Shown here: one piece after another, positions 34,190 to 42,013 of the stretch | How positions within the stretch are numbered: the stretch's first letter is position 1 | How the letters are laid out: every line of letters starts with the position of its first letter | Assembly (NCBI RefSeq): GCF_036227205.1 | Contig: NZ_CP109442.1 | Span: 3,038,001-3,102,000, forward strand | DNA length: 64,000 nt | From: Amycolatopsis sp. NBC_01480 | GTDB taxonomy: Bacteria; Actinomycetota; Actinomycetes; Mycobacteriales; Pseudonocardiaceae | Direction: 5' to 3' | The notes under the pieces: model-generated | Database searches by the model: none | Seen by the model: only the letters and a program-made list of their open reading frames with translations | What the model was told of the DNA's origin: nothing | Position numbers and translations under genes: made by a program

Positions 34190-34227
34190 TTACTCGTAGG
34201 TAATATCCTGAAGTTACCGGCGAGTAA
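34190..34227. promoter_or_regulatory. Twin TTAC-N6-GTAA operators upstream of the fadE5-like gene
   Basis: TTACTCGTAGGTAA at 34190-34203 and TTACCGGCGAGTAA at 34214-34227; the second, reverse-complemented, reads TTACTCGCCGGTAA, so the two are nearly the same site in opposite orientation. Centres are 24 bp apart. The same pattern precedes the EtfD-like gene. Confidence 0.6.
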
Positions 34228-34274
34228 GGGAACTGCGCCCGGCCGGAAAGCCGAACACAAAACGGAGTGACGAC

Positions 34275-36119
34275 ATGGGCCACTACAAGAGCAACGTCCG
34301 AGACCTGGAGTTCAACCTCTTCGAGGTGCTCGGCGTACAGGAACGCCTGGGCAAGGGCGTGCTCGCCGAATCGGACGAGGAGACCGCGCGCGGGGTGCTG
34401 ACCGAGCTGAACAAGCTCGCCACCGGCCCGCTGGCCGAGTCCTACGCCGATGCGGACCGGAACCCGCCGGTGTACGACCCCAAGACGTTCAGCGTCAAGA
34501 TCCCCGAGTCGTTCAAGAAGAGCTACCAGCAGCTGATGGACGGCGAGTGGTGGCGCCTCGGGCTGACCAACGACCTCGGCGGCTTCGGCCTGCCCCCGAC
34601 GGTGCAGTGGGCCGCGGCCGAGCTGATCCTCGGCGCGAACGCCCCGCTGTTCATGTACATGGCGGGCCCGAACTTCGCGATGATCGTGAACAAGAACGGC
34701 ACCGAAGAGCAGCAGCACTGGGCGCAGATCATGATCGACCGCGCCTGGGGCGCGACGATGGTGCTGACCGAGCCGGACGCCGGCTCCGACGTCGGCGCGG
34801 GCCGCACCAAGGCCGTCAAGCAGGAAGACGGCTCCTGGCACATCGACGGCGTGAAGCGGTTCATCACCTCCGCCGAGCACGACATGAGCGAAAACATCAT
34901 GCACCTCGTGCTGGCGCGTCCCGAGGGCCCCGGCATCGAGACCAAGCCCGGCACGAAGGGCCTTTCGCTCTTCCTGGTGCCGAAGTACCACTTCGACTCG
35001 AAGACCGGCGAGCTGGGCGAGCGCAACGGCGCCTACGTCACCAACGTCGAGCACAAGATGGGCATCAAGGCGTCCACCACCTGCGAGCTGACCTTCGGCC
35101 AGCACGGCACCCCGGCCAAGGGCTGGCTGCTCGGCGAGGTGCACAACGGCATCGCGCAGATGTTCCAGGTCATCGAGTACGCCCGGATGATGGTCGGCAC
35201 CAAGGCCATCGCCACGCTGTCCACCGGCTACCTGAACGCGCGCGACTACGCCAAGGAGCGCGTGCAGGGCGCCGACCTGCCGAACATGCTGAACAAGGCC
35301 GCGCCGCGCGTCACGATCACGCACCACCCGGACGTCCGCCGTTCGCTGATGCTGCAGAAGGCGTACGCGGAGGGCCTGCGCGCGGTGTACCTGTACACGG
35401 CTTCGTTCCAGGACCAGCTGTGGACCGGCGAAGGCGACGAGGCTTCGCTGAAGCTGGCGCACGGCGTCAACGACCTGCTGCTGCCGATCGTCAAGGGCGT
35501 CGGCTCCGAGCGCGCGACCGAGCAGCTCGTGCAGTCGCTGCAGACCCTTGGCGGGTCCGGCTTCCTGCAGGACTACCCCATCGAGCAGTACATCCGCGAC
35601 GCGAAGATCGACTCGCTGTACGAGGGCACCACGGCGATCCAGTCGCTGGACTTCTTCTTCCGCAAGATCGTCCGCGACAAGGGCCAGTCGCTCGCGTACG
35701 TGGCCGGCGAGATCACGAAGTTCCTCGAAGCCGAGGCGGGCAACGGCCGGCTCAAGAACGAGCGCGCGCTGCTGAAGCAGGCCCTCGAGGACACGCAGGG
35801 CATGCTCGGCTCGCTGATCGGCTACCTGACCGCTTCGCAGGAGGACTCGCAGAGCATCAACAAGGTCGGCCAGCACACGGTGCGGCTGCTGATGTCGGTG
35901 GGCGACCTGCTGGTCGGCTGGCAGCTGCTCAAGGGCGCCGAGGTGGCCATCGCCAAGCTGGACGCCGGCGCATCGGCCAAGGACGTGCCGTTCTACGAGG
36001 GCAAGGTCGCCGTGGCCTCGTTCTTCGCCAAGTCCGTGCTGCCGGAGCTGACCGCGCGCCGCGCGATCGTCGAGACGGCCGACAACACGCTGATGGACCT
36101 GGACGAGGCGGCCTTCTGA
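34275..36119 (+). CDS. fadE5: Acyl-CoA dehydrogenase, FadE5 type
   Basis: 614 residues. The start [20 protein letters not shown] matches the characteristic FadE5 head (FadE5 of mycobacteria is about 611 residues). The acyl-CoA dehydrogenase core has the FAD/substrate motif [17 protein letters not shown], and the catalytic Glu in [18 protein letters not shown], then a C-terminal extension (to 614) typical of this long subgroup. It oxidises acyl-CoA to trans-2-enoyl-CoA and passes electrons to ETF. Twin operators shared with the EtfD-like gene suggest co-regulation. Followed by a strong terminator. Confidence 0.93.
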   Translation: MGHYKSNVRDLEFNLFEVLGVQERLGKGVLAESDEETARGVLTELNKLATGPLAESYADADRNPPVYDPKTFSVKIPESFKKSYQQLMDGEWWRLGLTNDLGGFGLPPTVQWAAAELILGANAPLFMYMAGPNFAMIVNKNGTEEQQHWAQIMIDRAWGATMVLTEPDAGSDVGAGRTKAVKQEDGSWHIDGVKRFITSAEHDMSENIMHLVLARPEGPGIETKPGTKGLSLFLVPKYHFDSKTGELGERNGAYVTNVEHKMGIKASTTCELTFGQHGTPAKGWLLGEVHNGIAQMFQVIEYARMMVGTKAIATLSTGYLNARDYAKERVQGADLPNMLNKAAPRVTITHHPDVRRSLMLQKAYAEGLRAVYLYTASFQDQLWTGEGDEASLKLAHGVNDLLLPIVKGVGSERATEQLVQSLQTLGGSGFLQDYPIEQYIRDAKIDSLYEGTTAIQSLDFFFRKIVRDKGQSLAYVAGEITKFLEAEAGNGRLKNERALLKQALEDTQGMLGSLIGYLTASQEDSQSINKVGQHTVRLLMSVGDLLVGWQLLKGAEVAIAKLDAGASAKDVPFYEGKVAVASFFAKSVLPELTARRAIVETADNTLMDLDEAAF

Positions 36120-36132
36120 GCCACTGAGCGAG

Positions 36133-36166
36133 AAAAACCCCCGGTGCCCGCGCACCGGGGGTTTTT
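36133..36166 (+). terminator. Rho-independent terminator of fadE5
   Basis: Arms AAAAACCCCCGGTGC and GCACCGGGGGTTTTT with a 4-base loop, ending in a T-run, 14 bases after the stop. Confidence 0.93.
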
Positions 36167-36319
36167 CTTTCGGGTGACTTCGCCGGTTGTGACTGGCGGG
36201 GCGGTGGTGCCCGGTGGGTGTAATGCCCTGGAACCGAGGTTTCGACCGCCCCGGCGAGGGGAATTCCGACAGCGTCCGCGGCCGGTACCGCGGACTCCGT
36301 TTCAGGCAGAGGAGTTTCG

Positions 36320-36595
36320 ATGACCGTCTCAGGCATCATCAGCGCCATCGTGATCGGCTTGATCCTCGGCCTGCTCGGCCGGTTGTTCGCGCCCGGCAAG
36401 CAGTCCATCCCGATCTGGCTGACGATCGTGGTCGGCATCGTGGCGGCCTTCGTCGGCACCTGGATCGCCCGCGGGATCGGCTACGCCGACACGAAGGGCA
36501 TCGACTGGCTCGAGATCATCACGCAGGTGGTGATCGCCGCGATCGGCGTCAGCCTGGTGGCCGGGATCTACGGCAGGCGCAGCGTCAACAGGTAG
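36320..36595 (+). CDS. GlsB/YeaQ/YmgE family stress membrane protein
   Basis: 91 residues, three membrane helices with the family's Gly-rich packing: ISAIVIGLILGLLGRLFAPGK, PIWLTIVVGIVAAFVGTWIARGIG, WLEIITQVVIAAIGVSLVAGIYGRR. Known as transglycosylase-associated or stress-response proteins; mechanism unknown. GAGGAG precedes the ATG. Monocistronic. Confidence 0.92.
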   Translation: MTVSGIISAIVIGLILGLLGRLFAPGKQSIPIWLTIVVGIVAAFVGTWIARGIGYADTKGIDWLEIITQVVIAAIGVSLVAGIYGRRSVNR

Positions 36596-36617
36596 CACCT
36601 TCGGTTCTCGTTCGCTC

Positions 36618-36656
36618 CCGATCCGGCCCGCTTTGCTTGACAGCGGGCCGGATCGG
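36618..36656 (+). terminator. Terminator after the GlsB-type gene
   Basis: Arms CCGATCCGGCCCGCT and AGCGGGCCGGATCGG pair over 15 bp and are followed by CCTTTTCC. Confidence 0.85.
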
Positions 36657-36718
36657 CCTTTTCCGGGCCGTTATTTTGTCCACATCGGACACTCAGACAA
36701 CGGCAGCTCGATCTTCAG

Positions 36719-38590
36719 CTAGCACAACACGATCGGCTGCGGCGCATAAGTCGTGTTGCGGGTTTCCTCGCGGATTTCGTTGCCGGTAGCCAAATCGTAG
36801 AAGACCCGGGTGTCCGAAACGCTGAACCCGGTGGCACCGACCGAGGCCTGGCAGGTGCCGTCCGGGCCGGGGCCGAACTGGATGGGCGGCGAGACCTGGT
36901 TCGTCTCAGCGCCCGTGCGGCCTTCCACCCGGTACTGCTTGGTGCCCCAGATCCGCACCGTCACCGAGCCGCCGCCGGCGTAGGCCTGGATGGCGAAGCC
37001 GGTCGGCATGGTGTCCGCGATCTTCAGCTCCACCGGGTTTCCCGACGCGTCGACGGCCGCCGCGTCGCGGCCCGCCGGGTAGCGGTCCAGGTAGTGGTCG
37101 TGCGCGGCGTGGCCGCCGTCGCCGAGGCCGGCCAGGTACGCCGCGTTGTACAAAGTGGACGCGAGCTGCGAAACTCCGCCGCCCACCACCGAAGGGCCCG
37201 TGCCGTCCTCGTCGACGGGTGCGCTGACGTAGCCGTTCGCCGTGGTCCGGGCGCCCGAGCGCGCGCCGAGGCTGAACGTCTCGCCCGGCTTCACGATGGC
37301 GCCCGAGACGCGGTCGGCGAGCGTCTGGATGTTCGTGGCCGCCGGGCCGCTGAAGCCGCTGGTGGTGAACTCGCCGATCACCTCCTTGATGCCCAGCGCC
37401 GACGCCGCTTCCGTGGTCATGCTCGGCTTCGTCGCGTCGTACGCCACGCTCAGGTCCCGGCCGTCCGGCTTCGCCAGCACCTGCGTGATCGGCTTGAAAG
37501 TGTTGGCCCAGTTGATCTTCCGCGCGTCCTCGGACGGCTGCACGGCCGGCACGCCCGCGGTGAACACGATCTGCGCGTCGCGCCCGTCGGTCTCGGTCGA
37601 CGCCAGGTCCGCCTGCACGGCCTGCTGCAGCTTGCCCTGGTCGATCCGCAGCTCCAGGCTGCCGCCGTCGCGCGGCGCGAACTGGAACGACGCCGCGATG
37701 GCGGCCGGCGTCAGCGTCGCGTCCTTGTCCTGGCCGTGCACCACGACGGGCTTCGCCACCGCGGGCGTCACCACCTGCTCCAGCAGCGCGTGCACTCCGG
37801 CCGACGTCGATTTCGGCGGCGTCACGTCCATCCGCAGCGGCACGCCGCCCGGCGCGAGCCAGTCCGCGATCACCGCCTGCACCGCCGCGGGAATGTCGGT
37901 CAGCGACTGGCCCTGTCGCGGCTCGACGGGGTACGGCGTCACGTCCGTCCCGGCCTTCGGCAGGAACCCGATGCTGCCCTCGACCAGCGGGTGGTTCAGC
38001 CGCACGTCGGCCAGCGACTGCACCGCCTGGCGGACCTCCTGCTGGTCCGAGCGCGTGACCACCCCGACCTCGCGGGTGCTGAAGAACGACATGATCCGCG
38101 TGATCGGGCTCAACGGCTGGTGCCCGGCCTGCGCGAGGGTCGCCGGCCAGTCCAGGCCGAGGCCGGACTCGGCGGGTAGCAACGTCGTCGTGACGTCGCC
38201 GCCGTGCACCTGCACCGGCTGCGTCAGCCGCGGCTGGAGCTCGGCGCGCAGCTTGGCCTCGGCGTCGGCGTGCGAGAGGCCGCCGACGTCGATGCCCGCC
38301 ACGACCACCCCACGCGGCACGTCGCCCGCGCTGACGATCAGGTCGAGGCCGTACAGCAGCACGAACAACCCCATCAGACCGCCGACGACCATGAACGTGC
38401 GGCCGATCTTGCGGCGGACCCGCCGCGCCGGCGTATCGGGCGGCGGGGGCGAGCCGACGACGGCGAAGATCTCCGTGGCCAGGTCGTCCGGGAGAAGGTC
38501 TTCGGAGAGCGAGCCGGCGGCCCGGTCTTCCTCGGAACCGTGCAGCAGGTCGTCGAAGAAGAGGTCTTGCGAGGTCTCGTCTTCGCGCAC
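36719..38590 (-). CDS. VanW family protein with peptidoglycan-binding-like repeats
   Basis: 623 residues from a GTG with GGGAGG upstream. A cytoplasmic acidic head (1-60) precedes one membrane helix (about 65-90), then tandem PG_binding_4-like domains (GGLSHADAEAKLRAEL...) and a C-terminal VanW domain (about 410-560: IGEFTTSGFSG...NIQTLADRVSGAIVKPGETFSLGARSG...VGGGVSQLASTLYNAAYLAGL). The exported part probably binds peptidoglycan. VanW occurs in vancomycin-resistance clusters but most homologues, like this one, stand elsewhere. Third gene of a minus operon. Confidence 0.88.
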   Translation of the reverse strand: MREDETSQDLFFDDLLHGSEEDRAAGSLSEDLLPDDLATEIFAVVGSPPPPDTPARRVRRKIGRTFMVVGGLMGLFVLLYGLDLIVSAGDVPRGVVVAGIDVGGLSHADAEAKLRAELQPRLTQPVQVHGGDVTTTLLPAESGLGLDWPATLAQAGHQPLSPITRIMSFFSTREVGVVTRSDQQEVRQAVQSLADVRLNHPLVEGSIGFLPKAGTDVTPYPVEPRQGQSLTDIPAAVQAVIADWLAPGGVPLRMDVTPPKSTSAGVHALLEQVVTPAVAKPVVVHGQDKDATLTPAAIAASFQFAPRDGGSLELRIDQGKLQQAVQADLASTETDGRDAQIVFTAGVPAVQPSEDARKINWANTFKPITQVLAKPDGRDLSVAYDATKPSMTTEAASALGIKEVIGEFTTSGFSGPAATNIQTLADRVSGAIVKPGETFSLGARSGARTTANGYVSAPVDEDGTGPSVVGGGVSQLASTLYNAAYLAGLGDGGHAAHDHYLDRYPAGRDAAAVDASGNPVELKIADTMPTGFAIQAYAGGGSVTVRIWGTKQYRVEGRTGAETNQVSPPIQFGPGPDGTCQASVGATGFSVSDTRVFYDLATGNEIREETRNTTYAPQPIVLC

Positions 38591-38613
38591 GCCTGCCCTC
38601 CCCCTGTCCCGAG

Positions 38614-38946
38614 CTACAGGTACAGCCCCGTGCCGTGTTCGGTCCGCTCGGTGGCGACGGCGTGGATGTCCCGCTCGCGCATCACCAGGTGCCCCTCGCC
38701 CTTGATCTCGACCTCGAACTGGTCTTCAGGGTTGAAAAGCACCCGGTCGCCCGGCTTGACGTTGCGCACGCTGTTGCCCACGCCCAGTACATCACCCCAG
38801 GCGAGCCTGCGCGCCACTTGCGCGGTCGCCGGGATGACGATGCCGCCGCTGCTGCGTCGCTCGCCCTCCTCGGGGGACAGCCGCACGAGCACCCGGTCGT
38901 GCAGCATCTGGATCTCGAGCTGGGGGCCGTCGGACACGTCGCTCAT
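38614..38946 (-). CDS. GroES (Cpn10)-like co-chaperonin family protein
   Basis: 110 residues from the ATG at 38944-38946 (a longer in-frame start overlaps the Trx-NHL gene). GroES-fold pattern: IQMLHDRVLVRLSPEEGERRSSGGIVIPATAQ...GDVLGVGN...VKPGDRVLFNPEDQFEVEIKGEGHLVMRERDIHAV. It is not next to groEL, so it is a divergent paralogue. One base separates it from the upstream stop, and the VanW gene follows after 23 bp, so all three genes are coupled. Confidence 0.85.
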   Translation of the reverse strand: MSDVSDGPQLEIQMLHDRVLVRLSPEEGERRSSGGIVIPATAQVARRLAWGDVLGVGNSVRNVKPGDRVLFNPEDQFEVEIKGEGHLVMRERDIHAVATERTEHGTGLYL

Positions 38947-38947
38947 G

Positions 38948-40810
38948 CTACTGACCGGGCGGGGTCCCCTTCGGCTCGCCCGCCATGACCAGGCTGAGCT
39001 GTCGCTGGCCGCCGGCCTCGAACCGCACCGGCACGCCCCAGTCCTGTCGCGTGATGCGGCACGCGGGGTGCTCGCCGCCCTCGTCGCAGCTCGCGGCCTG
39101 CGCGACAACCTGAAGCACGCCTTCGGTTACGCCCTCGGCGAACCGGACCCGGCGCACCAGGTCCGTGCCGACCCCGGCGCCGTCGGCGAGCAGTTCCGGA
39201 GGCGACGCGCTGATCTCCAGCCGCGTCGACGGCCCGTAGCGCTCGTCCAGCTTTTCGCCCGGCGGCGGGGCGAAAACGACGGAGAACTCGACGTTTCCGG
39301 GCGCCAGCACGGTCGGCGGCCGGCGCACGGCGTGCGCGGTGCCCGCGACGGTGGTCGCCTCGACGCCGACCGGCGCGACGCGGTTGCCCGCCGACTCGAC
39401 GACCAGCAGCACGCCGTCGTGCAGAAGCAGGCCTTGCGGCTCCGCGAGCCCGTTGGCGAGCGTCGTGACTTCGCGCGTGAAGGGGTCGTAGCGGCGTACA
39501 GCGCCGTTGTACGTGTCGGCGATGGCGATGCGGTCGCCCGGCAGCACGGCGAGGCCCAGCGGGTGCTGCAACAGGGCCTGGTCGGCCGGGCCGTCGGAGT
39601 GGCCGAAGGAGAACAGGTCGACGCCGATCGCGGTGTGCACGGTGAACGACTCGCCCTCGGGCTCGATCCAGCGCAGCGCGGACGTTTCGGCGTCGGCGAG
39701 CCAGAGCTTGTCGCCGTCGGGCGCGAGGCCGGAGGTCTGCGCGAAGAACGCTTCGTGCACGTCGCCGTCTCGCAGGCCTTCGACGGTGGTGCCCGCGAAG
39801 CGCCGGATGTCGCCGGAAGCCGGGTCGAAGACGCTCAGCGTGTGGTTGCCCGCCATGGCGACCACCACGCCGCCCGCGGGGGCCCACCACGCGACGTCCC
39901 ACGGGCTGGTGAGGTCGACGTCCACGGCCTTGCCGGTGTCGGAGCCGTCGCGCCACTGCCGGCCCGTGCCCGCGATGGTGCTGACCTCGCCGGTGTTGAG
40001 GTCGAGGCCGCGCAGCCGGTGGCCGGCTGTGTCGGCGACGACGGCGTGGTACCCGACGCGCTGGGCAACGTCGTTGGGCAGCAGCGCGATGCCGGACGGC
40101 TCGGTGAAGGTGGCGAGGTCGAACGGGCCGTCCTGCGCGCCGCGCTCGCCGCTGCCGAAGCGGCGGATCACGGTCTCGCCGTCGGAAGCGAATTCGACGA
40201 CGGAGTGGTGGCCGGTGTCGGCGACCAGGATCCGGCCCTCTGCGGTGGCGACGGCCTTGCTCGGGAAGCGCAGCTCGCCGTCCTGCTCCTCGACCGGCAC
40301 GTACGGGTTGCCGCCGCGGCGAAGCGTGCCTTTGGCCGCGTGTTTCACCACGAGGTCGGCGACGACGCGGCGAAGCGCCTCGCCATGGCCCTCACCCGCG
40401 GCGACGTGCACGACGTAGCCCTCGGGGTCGACGACCACCAGCGTCGGCCACGCGCGCACGGCGTACTGCGACCACAGCGCCATTTGCGGATCGTTGACGA
40501 CGGGGTGGTGCACCTCGTAACGCCGGACGGCGGCCTCGATCGACGCGCGTTCGCCCTCGTGCAGGAACTTCGGCGAGTGCACACCCACGGTGACCATGAC
40601 GTCGGAAAACTCCTCCTCGAGCGGCCGGAGCTCGTCGAGGACGTGCAGGCAGTTGACGCAGCCGCTGGTCCAGAAATCGAGCAGCACGATGCGTCCGCGC
40701 AGCTCGGCGAGGGTGAGCCGGTGGCCACCGGTGTTGAGCCAGACGTCGCCGGCGAGTTCGGGCGCGCGCACCCGCGCCTGCGGCTTTGCGGGCTGCGGTG
40801 AGGTAGTCAC
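38948..40810 (-). CDS. Thioredoxin-like protein fused to NHL beta-propeller (NHLRC2 type)
   Basis: 620 residues from a GTG. Residues 15-150 are a thioredoxin/TlpA-like domain with a CxxC active site (WTSGCVNCLHVL). Residues 190-500 are an NHL propeller with blades such as GRILVADTGHHSVVEF, YHAVVADTAGHRLRG, DKLWLADAETSALRW and DRIAIADTYNGAVRRY. A C-terminal 110-residue beta domain completes it. This is the layout of animal NHLRC2 and its bacterial counterparts. No signal peptide, so probably cytoplasmic. First gene of the operon with the GroES-like and VanW genes. Confidence 0.9.
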   Translation of the reverse strand: MTTSPQPAKPQARVRAPELAGDVWLNTGGHRLTLAELRGRIVLLDFWTSGCVNCLHVLDELRPLEEEFSDVMVTVGVHSPKFLHEGERASIEAAVRRYEVHHPVVNDPQMALWSQYAVRAWPTLVVVDPEGYVVHVAAGEGHGEALRRVVADLVVKHAAKGTLRRGGNPYVPVEEQDGELRFPSKAVATAEGRILVADTGHHSVVEFASDGETVIRRFGSGERGAQDGPFDLATFTEPSGIALLPNDVAQRVGYHAVVADTAGHRLRGLDLNTGEVSTIAGTGRQWRDGSDTGKAVDVDLTSPWDVAWWAPAGGVVVAMAGNHTLSVFDPASGDIRRFAGTTVEGLRDGDVHEAFFAQTSGLAPDGDKLWLADAETSALRWIEPEGESFTVHTAIGVDLFSFGHSDGPADQALLQHPLGLAVLPGDRIAIADTYNGAVRRYDPFTREVTTLANGLAEPQGLLLHDGVLLVVESAGNRVAPVGVEATTVAGTAHAVRRPPTVLAPGNVEFSVVFAPPPGEKLDERYGPSTRLEISASPPELLADGAGVGTDLVRRVRFAEGVTEGVLQVVAQAASCDEGGEHPACRITRQDWGVPVRFEAGGQRQLSLVMAGEPKGTPPGQ

Positions 40811-40949
40811 GGAACGAGTGAACTACATCCGCTCACGCTGTGTTCCCATATTCGCGGTCTGAGAGAAGAACCTCACCCCGCCGAGGGAGGCGTCAACGGA
40901 GCGGAAAAGGACGCGCGGCGCGATGCTTCCGCTACGTACGCTTCTTCGC

Positions 40950-41525
40950 ATGTCGACAGTCCACCCGGCCGGCGCACTCAGCGTGGAGGAGGCCCGGAGC
41001 CTTCAGGAGAACCTCCGCGAACCCTTGCGGCCCGGCCTCACGGACGCCGAACTCGACGACGTCCAGCAGCAATTCGGCTTCCGCTTCGCCGAAGACCACC
41101 GCGTGTTCCTGCGCGCGGGCGTCCCGGTCGGCGACCGCTGGCCGGACTGGCGCTGCGGCAACCCGGACCAGCTGCGCAAACGCCTGGACTGGCCCGTCGA
41201 CGGCGTCCTCTACGACGTCGAGCACAGCGCGCTGTGGTTACCCGATTGGGGGCCGCGCCCGCGTGTCCTGTCGAACGCGCTGGCGGCCGCGCGGCGGCAC
41301 CTCGCCTCGGTGCCGCAGCTCGTGCCGGTGTGCGGGCACCGCTACCTGCCGGCCACGCCCGGCGAGTCGGGTTATCCGGTGTTGTCGGTTTATCAGACGG
41401 ACATCGTGCCGTACGGCTGGAATCTGCGCGGTTACCTTCGCCACGAGTTCGGCGGGGAGCCGCTGGGGGAGCCGCCGTCCGAGGGCGTGCGGGAAGTGCC
41501 GTTCTGGTCGCGTTTCGTGGACTGA
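40950..41525 (+). CDS. Uncharacterised protein, SMI1/KNR4-like
   Basis: 191 residues from the ATG at 40950. Pattern: SLQENLREPLRPGLTDAELDDVQQQFGFRFAEDHRVFLRAGVPVG, then WLPDWGPRPRVLSNALAAARR, VPVCGHRYLPATPGESGYPVLSVYQTDIVPYG. This matches the SMI1/KNR4 family, whose bacterial members are often immunity-like proteins to contact-dependent toxins. No toxin gene is adjacent, and stand-alone copies are common. Confidence 0.75.
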   Translation: MSTVHPAGALSVEEARSLQENLREPLRPGLTDAELDDVQQQFGFRFAEDHRVFLRAGVPVGDRWPDWRCGNPDQLRKRLDWPVDGVLYDVEHSALWLPDWGPRPRVLSNALAAARRHLASVPQLVPVCGHRYLPATPGESGYPVLSVYQTDIVPYGWNLRGYLRHEFGGEPLGEPPSEGVREVPFWSRFVD

Positions 41526-41534
41526 GGCTGGTTT

Positions 41535-41996
41535 TCAAGCTTCCACGGTGGCTTTGAGGCGGATGAGCGTCTCGGCGATGTTCAGCTCGTTGGCGGACTT
41601 GCGGTCCCGGACACCGGTGCCCAGCACGGAAAGCCGGCGAAACCACGCCGGGCGACGATCGTAGGTGCGCTCCGTGACCGTGCAGCCCGTCGGCGTCGGT
41701 TCGATCGCGTATTCCCAGCGGGCGACCGGAACCGGGCCGAACGCCACGTCGAAGGCGAAGCGGCGGGCCTCGTCCGCAGCGGTGACCGTGGACGTGGTGT
41801 TCCAGCGGAACAGGCCGTTTCGGTTGGTGCCGCGCCAGCGCGCGCCGACGGCCGACGCGCGGGCGCCGTCCAGCCAGCGGTGCCCCTGGTATTCCGCCGC
41901 GATGCCCGCGAGCTGCGCCGGGTCGCTGACCAGGGCGTACACCTGCGCGGGCGAAACGGCGACGTCGATGTGGCCGGTGGCGTCAGAGGAGTTCAC
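41535..41996 (-). CDS. SRPBCC family lipid/ligand-binding protein
   Basis: 153 residues from a GTG (41994-41996). START-like fold: HIDVAVSPAQVYALVSDPAQLAGI at the start, then VGARWRGTNR, VARWEYAIEPTPTGCTVTE and a long C-terminal helix (SANELNIAETLIRLKATVE). Polyketide-cyclase/dehydrase-like binding pocket; ligand unknown. The start codon lies inside a palindrome, so a repressor there would block transcription or translation. Confidence 0.82.
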   Translation of the reverse strand: MNSSDATGHIDVAVSPAQVYALVSDPAQLAGIAAEYQGHRWLDGARASAVGARWRGTNRNGLFRWNTTSTVTAADEARRFAFDVAFGPVPVARWEYAIEPTPTGCTVTERTYDRRPAWFRRLSVLGTGVRDRKSANELNIAETLIRLKATVEA

Positions 41997-42010
41997 ATAC
42001 CGAGGGTATG
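41996..42010. promoter_or_regulatory. Palindrome at the SRPBCC gene start
   Basis: CATACC-GAG-GGTATG, perfect 6+3+6, overlapping the first base of the GTG start codon and lying 3 bases from the stop of the upstream beta-helix gene. There is no good ribosome-binding site, which fits a leaderless message with an operator at the start. Confidence 0.4.
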
Positions 42011-42013
42011 GGA

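Noticed and set aside
34176..36155. A 659-residue minus-strand open frame over fadE5
   Set aside because: Antisense shadow caused by high third-position G+C; the plus strand encodes an unmistakable acyl-CoA dehydrogenase.
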